Origin: Planctomycetota bacterium
GTDB lineage: Bacteria; Planctomycetota; Phycisphaerae; Sedimentisphaerales; Anaerohalosphaeraceae
Direction of reading: 5' to 3'
NCBI GenBank assembly: GCA_021160785.1
Contig: JAGHBX010000489.1
Location: forward strand, 1 to 6,999
Length of the DNA: 6,999 bases
Within the stretch, counting starts at the first letter, position 1. Each line of letters opens with the position of its first letter. The notes under the pieces were generated by a model. That model made no database searches, had not been told where the DNA came from, and saw only the letters and a list, made by a program, of their open reading frames with translations. The position numbers were made by a program, and so were the translations under genes. Below, piece after piece: positions 1 to 5,143 of this stretch.

Positions 1-225
1 GGTGATACTGTCGCCGATACCGACCAGCATGACTTTTTCCCGCGACCAGATTACCTCGAAAGGCGCTTTGGCGACGGGCGGACCGGCCGGGCCTGTTCCC
101 ATGTCATAGGGCGTTACAGCCATGTACAGCCGATAGCCGGCATAGCACGAAACACACACTATCAACAGGAGCACCAGCAATGCAAAACGCCATCGAAACG
201 AGTACCATTTAAGTGTCCGGGGCAT
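1..225 (-). CDS. SGNH/GDSL-type hydrolase, N-terminal part (runs off window)
   Basis: This is the first 75 codons of a minus-strand gene that continues beyond base 1. The ATG at 225-223 follows a strong AAGGAG ribosome site about 7 bases upstream, which fixes the start. The protein opens with a basic stretch (MPRTLKWYSFRWR) and then one hydrophobic segment at about residues 14-28, so it is either a signal peptide or a membrane anchor with an outward-facing body. At the window edge it reads MLVGIGDSIT. This matches block I of SGNH/GDSL hydrolases, where a short hydrophobic strand is followed by G-D-S and the Ser is the nucleophile. Such enzymes are usually esterases, lipases or carbohydrate deacetylases, and the substrate cannot be read from this fragment. 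The remaining catalytic blocks lie outside the window, so the family call rests on one motif plus the export signal. The MarR gene lies upstream on the same strand, but a 214-base gap suggests a separate promoter. Confidence 0.7.
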   Translation of the reverse strand, partial: MPRTLKWYSFRWRFALLVLLLIVCVSCYAGYRLYMAVTPYDMGTGPAGPPVAKAPFEVIWSREKVMLVGIGDSIT

Positions 226-242
226 GTGTGTCTCCTTTCAAA

Positions 243-275
243 TAGTTAAGATATAAACAATATATATATAAACTA
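243..275 (-). promoter_or_regulatory. AT-rich candidate promoter/operator of the SGNH hydrolase gene
   Basis: The 226-439 gap between the MarR gene and the hydrolase gene contains a very AT-rich tract. TAGTT (243-247) and AACTA (271-275) form an inverted pair around an ATATATATA run. On the minus strand a TATATT-like -10 with a TTGGGT-like -35 about 16 bases upstream can be drawn just before the AAGGAG site. The core is weak and low-complexity, so this is a tentative promoter. It resembles in composition the tract upstream of the MarR gene, so shared control by MarR is possible but unproven. Confidence 0.3.
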
Positions 276-439
276 ATTGAACCCAAAAATAACCGCCTGC
301 GCATTGTCAACTGAATTTTCCGGCCAGCAGCTTTTTCAAAGTCTCTTTCTTCACGGCGTGCAACTCCCGACAGTCAGCATCCGCTCATGTATTTCCGACT
401 CACAAACGATATGTCAGCAGGCATACTTGGCCTGGTTCT

Positions 440-919
440 TTATGTGTCTAAACGGAGATTGGCGCGGATTTTTTCGAGCATTTTCATCAGCGTTTTCTGT
501 TCGCTGCTTTTCAAAACGCTCATGATGCGAGCCACCTCTTTACCGTAGTGGGGTTCGACCTTGTCAAGGAGTCGCCTTCCCCGTGCGGTCAACTTGATGA
601 TATTGGTTCGTCGGTCCTCGGGGTCGGCGGTGCGAACGACAAGTTTCGCCTTTTCCATGCGGTCGATAAGACCGGTGATGTTGGCTCGGTTAACCAACAT
701 CATATCGGATAACCGGGCCTGGCTGAGCCCCTCGTTGCGCTGTGCCTGGTGGCCCAGGAGCATCATCACGTTAATCTGCACTTCGGTCAGCCCGAAGGCG
801 CGCAAAAACTCCGTGCCGCGTTTCCTGATGAGAGTGCTGGTGAAATAGATATTGAGAAGCGCCTCATGTCCCGTGGTGGCGATTGGTGCGTGTAACTGCA
901 ACTCTTCGTTAAGAGACAT
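440..919 (-). CDS. MarR-family transcriptional regulator
   Basis: A complete 159-residue protein, the usual length for MarR repressors, which bind DNA as winged-helix dimers and release it on binding small ligands or on oxidation. Residues about 44-112 form the winged helix-turn-helix. LTEVQINVMMLL is the helix before the HTH. LSQARLSDMMLVNRANITGL (65-84) spans the HTH helices with the recognition helix near 77-90. ADPEDRRTNIIKLT (98-111) is the hallmark wing with its D-x-R-R motif. The flanking helices (about 15-40 and 120-155) would form the dimer interface. The ATG follows AGGAG with a 7-base spacer. I see no Cys-based redox switch, as the protein has no cysteine. The target gene is unknown. 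The downstream SGNH hydrolase is one candidate. A former divergent gene, now replaced by the insertion sequence, is another. Confidence 0.92.
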   Translation of the reverse strand: MSLNEELQLHAPIATTGHEALLNIYFTSTLIRKRGTEFLRAFGLTEVQINVMMLLGHQAQRNEGLSQARLSDMMLVNRANITGLIDRMEKAKLVVRTADPEDRRTNIIKLTARGRRLLDKVEPHYGKEVARIMSVLKSSEQKTLMKMLEKIRANLRLDT

Positions 920-948
920 CCGTAATCTCCTGTCTACCGTGCGATAAG

Positions 949-986
949 GTTCACATATATATAGTTCATATGTACATAATATGTTC
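949..986. promoter_or_regulatory. Candidate MarR promoter/operator: AT-rich repeat cluster
   Basis: Upstream of the MarR start lies a 38-base tract with overlapping symmetry. CATAT (967-971) and ATATG (979-983) form an inverted pair around the perfect palindrome TATGTACATA (969-978). The word GTTC recurs at 949, 964 and 983, two of the copies as GTTCA. ACATAT and ATATGT give a wider inverted pair. MarR repressors typically bind imperfect AT-rich palindromes of about 16-20 bp overlapping their own promoter, so this fits autoregulation. On the minus strand TCGAAC and TATAT-like words could serve as -35 and -10. The insertion sequence begins only about 9 bases beyond this tract. Confidence 0.45.
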
Positions 987-994
987 GACTTTTT

Positions 995-1011
995 TTCACA
1001 GTCATCCCATA
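995..1011 (+). repeat. IS left terminal inverted repeat (IRL)
   Basis: TTCACAGTCATCCCATA is an exact reverse complement of 2044-2060. Outward of it the two flanks share nothing, and inward they diverge at once (GGCAATC against AGTCCGT). That pattern is expected of insertion-sequence ends. Confidence 0.7.
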
Positions 1012-1051
1012 GGCAATCAAATATGAGAGGATTCTTCTAAAGTAGCGGGGT

Positions 1052-1093
1052 ATGGGTTACACTAATGTCATCTAATAATTAGGAGTAACCCAT
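1052..1093 (+). promoter_or_regulatory. Hairpin masking the transposase ribosome site and start codon
   Basis: ATGGGTTAC (1052-1060) pairs perfectly with GTAACCCAT (1085-1093). CTAAT (1062-1066) pairs with ATTAG (1078-1082), leaving a one-base bulge on the left arm, a two-base bulge on the right arm and an 11-base loop. The right arm holds most of the AGGAG ribosome site (1081-1085) and the first two bases of the ATG at 1092. A transcript entering from outside the element would fold and hide its start. One starting inside the hairpin would not. IS10, IS50 and IS200 are known to limit read-through expression in this way. For this element the role is inferred from base pairing alone. Confidence 0.55.
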
Positions 1094-1878
1094 GAGACCC
1101 GCTAAACATCAATATACCATTCTCAAGCAGATATGCCAGCATATTCCGGCTCATCTCGTGCCAAAACTTGCCCGGTCTTTCGGGGTCGACAAGAAGGCAC
1201 GCTCCTTTTCGCCGTGGTCACATGTTGTTGCTATGCTGCATGTTCAGATCGCACACAGCCTATCGCTCAATGACGTGGCAGACACATTGCGTAATCATTC
1301 GGGGGTTTTGACCACGATGCAGCTTAATCTCCAGACGTTCCTGCCTCAGTTCGCTATCGTAAAAGAAGCTTCTACTGCCGACTCCACTGAAGCTTATCGG
1401 CTCTGTCTGAATCTTAAAAGTGGCGAAATAGCGGTGTTTGATAAGGCGTACGTGGATTTCACGCATCTGGCTGATCTTGACAGGCGAGGCGTTTTCTGGA
1501 TCACACGTGCCAAAGACAATATGCAATATCGTATAGTTAAACAGCATACAAAACCAAAAGGTGACATCCTTAGCGATGTCCTGATCGAACTTAAAACACC
1601 GAAGAGCTGCAAGGCTTACCCACAGAGACTGCGTTTAATTACAGCCAACGTGGAGGTTGACGGCGTTAAAAAAACGATGACATTTATCACGAACAATATG
1701 AGCTGGGCGCCGAGCAGTATCTGCGATCTGTACAAATGTCGCTGGGGTGTAGAGGTGTTTTTCAAGCAGATAAAACAGACGTTGCAGCTGGCTGACTTCC
1801 TGGGGCACAGCACGTGGTTCACCACGCATGATCGCAAGCCCTCAGCAGGCTTATTTGCCGGGTTTTGAACTGTCGTAA
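1092..1878 (+). pseudogene. IS4-family DDE transposase with two internal deletions
   Basis: The readable frame (1092-1868, 258 codons) starts with the DUF4372-type N-terminal domain (YTILKQICQHIP at residues 8-19; DKKARSFSPWSHVVAML at 33-49). At about residue 76 it jumps straight to QLNLQTFLPQFAIV. Relatives have roughly 100 more residues here, including the first catalytic Asp. The second Asp (D117 in VFDKAYVDF) is present. So is the IS4 signature Y-(2)-R-(3)-E-(6)-K (Y214, R217, E221, K228, in DLYKCRWGVEVFFKQIK). After LADFLGHS the frame ends in unrelated residues. The family C-terminus, SPQQAYLPGFELS and stop, is encoded one frame over and ends at 1878. The switch falls on GGCACAGC (1804-1811), a word that both parental segments would contain, so a deletion of roughly 80-100 codons between short repeats is likely. 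With a catalytic Asp and the C-terminal part missing, it cannot be active. The start follows AGGAG. Confidence 0.88.
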
Positions 1879-1904
1879 AAATCTACGGAAGCAGGTTGTG
1901 ATTT

Positions 1905-1943
1905 TCAATTCGGCAGTATTAGCCTCAAGGCCTGCCGAATTGA
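1905..1943. repeat. Long perfect palindrome near the IS right end
   Basis: TCAATTCGGCAG (1905-1916) and CTGCCGAATTGA (1932-1943) are a perfect 12-bp inverted repeat. The 15-base loop contains GCC-TCAA-GGC, which could extend the fold. It begins 26 bases after the transposase stop at 1878, where a terminator might sit, but neither strand has a T-run directly after the stem. It is therefore not a canonical Rho-independent terminator. It may aid Rho-type termination, stabilise the mRNA end or act as a binding site within the element. Confidence 0.6.
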
Positions 1944-2043
1944 TGATCGCCAATAAAAATTGCAAACTGGGGTCGTGGAAATACTTGAAGAAAAAGCGAC
2001 TTTTGCTACAATAAATCAGGTTGCGATGCTGAGTTTACGGACT

Positions 2044-2060
2044 TATGGGATGACTGTGAA
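2044..2060 (-). repeat. IS right terminal inverted repeat (IRR)
   Basis: TATGGGATGACTGTGAA is the exact reverse complement of the left end at 995-1011. The match stops abruptly on both sides, which places the right boundary of the element at about 2060. Confidence 0.7.
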
Positions 2061-2215
2061 CCCTTATCCAAAAGAATATTCCAGTTCGACAAGCAAATCA
2101 AAAAACTCGAAACACCGCATCCGAAACCCTCAGCAAGATCGAGGGCCAGGAAAAGGCTGTCGTGCCGGAAAAAAAACTGCTGGAGATACTGCAAGGGGAG
2201 TTGGAGCGTTTTTGA
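2061..2215 (+). pseudogene. 3' remnant of an unrecognised gene, cut by the IS end
   Basis: One reading frame is open from the IS edge to a TGA at 2213-2215 and ends ETLSKIEGQEKAVVPE, followed by KKLLEILQGELERF. The charged, leucine-spaced tail looks like an amphipathic or coiled-coil C-terminus. It has no start codon of its own and begins abruptly at the IS boundary, so the 5' part seems lost to the insertion or to an associated deletion. A second frame over 2061-2115 also reads protein-like (SKRIFQFDKQIKKLE), so a frameshift may be present too. The strongest support for real coding ancestry is that its last 26 codons recur, diverged but in frame, at 3913-3990. I do not recognise the family. 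Confidence 0.45.
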
Positions 2216-2363
2216 GAGAAGGGCAAATGAGTTGTCTTGCCTTATGTCACCTGGGCATCGGACATGATGAAAAAGATGTTGGGTTGCCCTGGGAAGACCC
2301 AAAAAGGTATCTGTCGGCAGGTACCCGGTCCAGTTACATTAGTTGATCCGAAGGAGAATGGTT
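2216..2363 (+). promoter_or_regulatory. Leader region of the sulfatase gene
   Basis: This 148-base stretch between the broken gene tail and the sulfatase start must contain the sulfatase promoter, if it has its own. I see no strong sigma-70 pair. TTGGGT (2279-2284) and ACCCAA (2297-2302) form a 6-bp inverted repeat around a CCCTGGG core, which could be an operator or a small hairpin. The AAGGAG at 2351-2356 is a clear ribosome site with a 7-base spacer to the ATG at 2364. Confidence 0.3.
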
Positions 2364-3905
2364 ATGGTTGAGCGGCTTGGTCGGCGCGGGTTTTTGAAGG
2401 GTGCGGCGGTTGTCGGGGGTGCGGCGTTGTTTTGTGGTTCTTCGGCTGTTTGCGGGGCGGAGAAAACCGGTGGGGCTGATATTCTTTTGATTATGCCGGA
2501 TCAGATGCGGGGCGATTGTTTGAGCGTCCTTGGTCATCCGGTTGTTCGGACTCCGGTGCTTGATAAGCTTGCCAGGGAAGGGCTGCTTTTTCGGCGGGCT
2601 TATACTACTGTTGCGTCGTGTATTCCGGCGCGTTATGCGCTGCTTACGGGGCTTTATCCTCAGACGAGTGGAGTGGTGGGATTTCGCGCCAAGCCGTTTG
2701 AGACGCCGACGCTGCCGGAAGTGTTGGGCAAGAGCGGGTATTCGACGGTTCTGGTGGGCAGGAATATGCATCAGCCGGCGGCAAGTAAGTCGTGCGGATA
2801 CGATAAGCGAATTCTCGGGTCTACGTATGTTGGGGGGGATGATTACGATGAGTTTTTGAAACGGTCGGCGCCAGAGACGGGTGGGATCAGGAAACTTGTT
2901 AAGGATCTTGGTGTGACGTTTAACTACTGGCAGGGGAAGGAGTGGCCTTTGGCGGATCGGCTGCATCCTACCGAATGGGTTGTTGCAGAGTCTCGCAAGG
3001 TGGTCGCCGAGGCTGATGCGGATCGTCCTTTGTTTTTGACGACATCTTTTTATGCGCCGCACCCGCCTCTTTTTCCGCCGCGGAAGTATTTCGATAAGTA
3101 TCTAAAGGCCAAACTGCCTGCGCCTGCGCATGGTGATTGGGTGGACTGGGGTTCGCTGTCTGTCAAGGGTGATCGCAACGGGCATAGGATTCTTTTGGAA
3201 GGTGAGACGCTGCGAGCTTGTCAGGCGGGATATTTTGGTTTGATCGAGCATCTTGACTCGCAGATTTCGTCATTGATCGAGGATTTTAAGTCGCGGAGCG
3301 CCAAGGCCGGTCGATCTTGGGTGATCGTAGTAACGAGTGATCACGGGGAGATGTTGGGGGATCATGGTTATTTTCGCAAATGTGAGCCGTATGAGGGTTC
3401 GGCGAATATACCGTTTATTATTTGCGGGTCGAAGGATCTGGGTTTCAAGTCGGGACTGCGGATCAATCGGGCGGTGTGCCTGGAGGATATTATGCCGACG
3501 CTTCTGTCGGTGGCGAAGACGACGAGCGCCGGGCATATTGACGGGGTAAATCTTCTGCCTTCGCTGCGTGGCGGGGGGCAGGCGATTCGCCAATGGCTGC
3601 ATTTTGAGCATGCTCCCTGTTACAGTCAGCAGCAGGCTTATCATGCTTTGACGGACGGTCGTTACAAGTATATCTGGCGGCCTTTGGACGGGCGGGAGCA
3701 TTTGTTCGATCTTGAGGATGACCCGAGGGAGGAGAAGGATCTTTCGATCGATGTGTCGCATAAGGCGCTGTTGGAGAGATGGCGGATGCGGCTGGTTGAG
3801 CGACTTGCCAAGAGGCCGGAAGGTTTTTCCAAGGATGGCAAACTGGTTCCGGGTCGGCCTTATCGGGCGCTGAATGCCGGTACGCTTTCGCCCAAGAGCG
3901 GGTGA
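2364..3905 (+). CDS. Tat-exported type I (formylglycine) sulfatase
   Basis: 513 residues, the usual size for a family S1 sulfatase, which hydrolyses sulfate esters, often on algal or host polysaccharides. I chose the ATG at 2364 because it sits 7 bases after AAGGAG. A start at 2343 would swallow that site. The N-terminus is a twin-arginine signal (GRRGFLKG at 6-13, then a hydrophobic stretch to about 32), so it is exported folded. The active site is SCIPAR (85-90) followed by LLTG. C86 would be converted to formylglycine by anSME or FGE, and R90 assists. Metal and substrate residues fit the family: D46 in IMPDQMRGD, H136, H233 in APHPPL, D326-H327 in TSDHGEM, and K339. R133 stands where many sulfatases have the Lys of G-K-x-H, a conservative change. 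The C-terminal RYKYIWRPLDGREHLFDLEDDP is typical. No maturase or transporter is nearby. The substrate cannot be told from sequence. Confidence 0.93.
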   Translation: MVERLGRRGFLKGAAVVGGAALFCGSSAVCGAEKTGGADILLIMPDQMRGDCLSVLGHPVVRTPVLDKLAREGLLFRRAYTTVASCIPARYALLTGLYPQTSGVVGFRAKPFETPTLPEVLGKSGYSTVLVGRNMHQPAASKSCGYDKRILGSTYVGGDDYDEFLKRSAPETGGIRKLVKDLGVTFNYWQGKEWPLADRLHPTEWVVAESRKVVAEADADRPLFLTTSFYAPHPPLFPPRKYFDKYLKAKLPAPAHGDWVDWGSLSVKGDRNGHRILLEGETLRACQAGYFGLIEHLDSQISSLIEDFKSRSAKAGRSWVIVVTSDHGEMLGDHGYFRKCEPYEGSANIPFIICGSKDLGFKSGLRINRAVCLEDIMPTLLSVAKTTSAGHIDGVNLLPSLRGGGQAIRQWLHFEHAPCYSQQQAYHALTDGRYKYIWRPLDGREHLFDLEDDPREEKDLSIDVSHKALLERWRMRLVERLAKRPEGFSKDGKLVPGRPYRALNAGTLSPKSG

Positions 3906-3912
3906 AGATTTG

Positions 3913-3990
3913 ATCTGTGGAAAGAAAAAAGCTGTAGTGCCGGAATATGAGTTGATAGAGACGCTGCAAAGGAAGTTGGAGCGTTCTTGA
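3913..3990 (+). pseudogene. Second copy of the gene tail found at 2138-2215
   Basis: In one frame this reads ICGKKKAVVPEYELIETLQ, followed by RKLERS and a stop. Aligned without gaps to the 2138-2215 tail (IEGQEKAVVPEKKLLEILQ, then GELERF and a stop), about 15 of 25 residues and the stop position agree. Many differences keep the amino-acid character (ggc/gga, aag/aaa, ctg/ttg), which implies both once evolved as coding sequence. The frame can be extended back to an ATG at 3874 inside the sulfatase 3' end, giving a 38-residue product. There is no ribosome site there, so I take this as a remnant. Its position right after the sulfatase stop means the two copies bracket that gene. Confidence 0.45.
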
Positions 3991-4018
3991 GGAGAAGGGG
4001 AATTGAGGAGAATCGAAA

Positions 4019-4083
4019 ATGCTGAGGAGTAACAAAACGAAACGTTCTAAATGATAGCAATGTTCAAGAAAGATTCTGTGTAG
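4019..4083 (+). other. Two overlapping mini-ORFs, possible leader peptides
   Basis: An ATG at 4019 follows GAGGAG (4005-4010) by 8 bases and encodes only MLRSNKTKRSK before TGA at 4052-4054. A second ATG overlaps that stop in the classic ATGA arrangement (4051-4054) and encodes MIAMFKKDSV before TAG at 4081-4083. This lies 26 bases before the zinc-ribbon gene. The ribosome site is good but the products are tiny, so they may be a leader for the next gene or decayed sequence. Confidence 0.2.
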
Positions 4084-4109
4084 AGGTGATTAAGTTGAAG
4101 GAGAACCGT

Positions 4110-4520
4110 ATGAAAGTCAAATGTCCGCATTGCGAGACAATCCAAAATGCACCAGACGATGCTGATGTTGAAGAAGTGATGTGTAAGGCGTGTGGCGGAA
4201 CAATTGCTCTTGGGCTCTATGCACCAGAGGTGCGGGAAGAGATAGAGGAAAAGACACCTGGACAACAGGACTTGCCGTGTGGCAAACTCGCATATATTTG
4301 GACAGTCATCCGTGTAATAACCTTACTTGCAGCTGCCCTAATCGCCCTCTGCGGGTTAATGGCGATGGTGGATAGCTCGCCAACTGGGTTCCGCTTGCTG
4401 GGAATTTCTTTTTCTATGGCTATATGGTGTCTGTTGTTGTTTACTATTGTGGCTATTATCCAGGCGATTCACGCAAATACGCGAGCCATCCAAGAGTTGT
4501 ACGCCAAAGAGAGGGATTGA
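4110..4520 (+). CDS. Zinc-ribbon protein with two membrane helices, unknown function
   Basis: 136 residues. The ATG at 4110 follows AAGGAG with a 6-base spacer and puts the first cysteine pair at residues 5 and 8. A GTG at 4086 is in frame but would include the ribosome site. The N-terminus is a four-cysteine ribbon: C5-P-H-C8, then C25-K-A-C28, a treble-clef or zinc-ribbon layout as found at the start of many small bacterial membrane proteins. A charged linker (about 38-56) leads to two hydrophobic segments, about 62-86 and 96-119, and a short basic/acidic tail. The two helices and short loop would leave the ribbon and tail on the same side, probably the cytoplasm. The nucleotidyltransferase gene begins 66 bases on, so co-transcription is possible. 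I do not recognise a specific function. The ribbon could bind nucleic acid, a partner protein or only metal. Confidence 0.75.
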   Translation: MKVKCPHCETIQNAPDDADVEEVMCKACGGTIALGLYAPEVREEIEEKTPGQQDLPCGKLAYIWTVIRVITLLAAALIALCGLMAMVDSSPTGFRLLGISFSMAIWCLLLFTIVAIIQAIHANTRAIQELYAKERD

Positions 4521-4568
4521 ATTGAACGGCAACGATGAACATAGCGATATTCGTGAAAAATCAAAGCA

Positions 4569-4581
4569 TTCCTTGAAGGAA
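4569..4581 (+). promoter_or_regulatory. Ribosome site of the nucleotidyltransferase inside a small palindrome
   Basis: TTCCTT and AAGGAA flank a single G, making a near-perfect 13-base palindrome that contains the AAGGA ribosome site for the ATG at 4587. In RNA it could close as a 5-bp stem with a UGA loop and partly hide the site. A 13-residue mini-ORF (4535-4576) ends with its TGA exactly in that loop, so its translation could open the stem. The stem is weak and this may be chance. Confidence 0.25.
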
Positions 4582-4586
4582 ATAAG

Positions 4587-5129
4587 ATGCCAAGCCGGGC
4601 GGATATAGAGTCTCAGAACGAGTATTTGCTCAAGGTGCAGCGTGATTTTCGGCTGGCTGTGGAATTTGTGGCTACGGCGATGTCGGAGATCGGCGCAGTC
4701 GGGAAGATAGTTCTTTTCGGTTCGGTTGCCCGGCCTTTGATAAAGGAAGTGCCGCGATTCAGCGAGTACAGACGAGCGGGAATCGCCGTGTGGCATGAAT
4801 GCCGGGATGTCGACCTTGCCGTTTGGGTCAGCAGTCCGGAGAACCTGGAGGCACTTCGCAAGGCCAAAATAAAAGGCTTGAAAATTGCCGCAGAAAGCAA
4901 GAACATAACTGTGGCGGATCATCAGGTTGACGTTTTTATTTTGGAGCCCGGCACAGATAGCTATCTGGGCAGACTCTGCACCTTCAATAAATGCCCGAAA
5001 GGTAAAGGCAAGATTAAGTGCATGGCGCCGGGGTGCGGAAGAGTTCCTTTTCTACAACAGATTCCTGATTTTCATTTTGCACCTGATGGTCTCGATGAGG
5101 ATGTCTCGACAGTCCTTTTCGAGCGATGA
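4587..5129 (+). CDS. Nucleotidyltransferase-fold protein with Cys4 C-terminal module
   Basis: 180 residues, starting at an ATG 6 bases after AAGGA. Residues 38-49 (VGKIVLFGSVAR) are the G-S motif strand-helix of the polymerase-beta-type nucleotidyltransferase fold. RDVDLAVWV (73-81) supplies the D74-x-D76 metal pair, and HQVDVFIL (112-119) supplies the third acidic strand (D115). All three catalytic positions are kept, so it may transfer a nucleotide to a protein, RNA or small molecule. Minimal MNT-type enzymes have about 10 residues between GS and DxD. Here there are 27, including a basic, aromatic stretch. The C-terminal third has C131, C136, C145 and C150 (CTFNKC, then CMAPGC), a likely metal site, followed by LQQIPDFHF. 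MNT proteins often pair with a HEPN toxin. No HEPN gene is visible, so this may be a stand-alone enzyme. Annotators might also call it a DNA polymerase beta-like domain protein. Confidence 0.78.
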   Translation: MPSRADIESQNEYLLKVQRDFRLAVEFVATAMSEIGAVGKIVLFGSVARPLIKEVPRFSEYRRAGIAVWHECRDVDLAVWVSSPENLEALRKAKIKGLKIAAESKNITVADHQVDVFILEPGTDSYLGRLCTFNKCPKGKGKIKCMAPGCGRVPFLQQIPDFHFAPDGLDEDVSTVLFER

Positions 5130-5143
5130 GTATTTGTGATGGC

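Larger units (their letters stand above)
995..2060 (+). mobile_element. IS4-family insertion sequence, internally deleted, non-autonomous
   Basis: Boundaries come from a 17-bp perfect inverted repeat: TTCACAGTCATCCCATA at 995-1011 and its complement at 2044-2060. Between them lie a 5' leader with a hairpin over the transposase start, a transposase gene with two internal deletions, and about 165 bases of right-end non-coding DNA holding a long palindrome. The remnant is about 1.07 kb, which is short for an IS4-type element whose transposase is usually near 400 residues. Both ends seem intact, so a related full-length transposase could in principle still act on it in trans. I find no convincing target-site duplication: the bases just outside are GACTTTT on the left and CCCTTAT on the right. 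This points to an old insertion or to a rearrangement at one end. Confidence 0.75.

Noticed and set aside
307..384. Short minus-strand frame ending CRELHAVKKETLKKLLAGKFS
   Set aside because: It looks protein-like at its C-terminus, but it is only about 25 codons between two stops, with at best a GTG start and a poor ribosome site. It could be a decayed gene end, but I cannot support a gene.
277..525. 82-codon plus-strand ORF opposite the MarR 3' end
   Set aside because: Half of it is antisense to the MarR gene, it has no ribosome site and its composition is not protein-like.
1905..1950. Rho-independent terminator of the transposase
   Set aside because: The stem is excellent, but no T-run follows on either strand, so I list it only as a palindrome.
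2279..2302. Terminator before the sulfatase
   Set aside because: The 6-bp stem with a 12-base loop is followed by A residues on the plus strand. It is not a terminator in the direction of the genes.
1960..2346. 128-codon plus-strand ORF across the IS right end and the sulfatase leader
   Set aside because: It crosses the IS boundary, has no ribosome site and low-complexity composition. The coding ancestry in 2138-2215 is in another frame, shown by the matching copy at 3913-3990.
2334..3062. 242-codon minus-strand ORF opposite the sulfatase
   Set aside because: Shadow of the sulfatase: rich in Arg/Pro, no motifs and no ribosome site. The plus strand has all the sulfatase motifs.
3490..4035. 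181-codon minus-strand ORF over the sulfatase 3' end
   Set aside because: Antisense shadow with biased composition. The overlapping repeat reads sensibly only on the plus strand.
4587..5129. MNT antitoxin of a HEPN-MNT toxin-antitoxin pair
   Set aside because: No HEPN-like gene is adjacent on either side, and the insert and cysteine tail differ from minimal MNT proteins.
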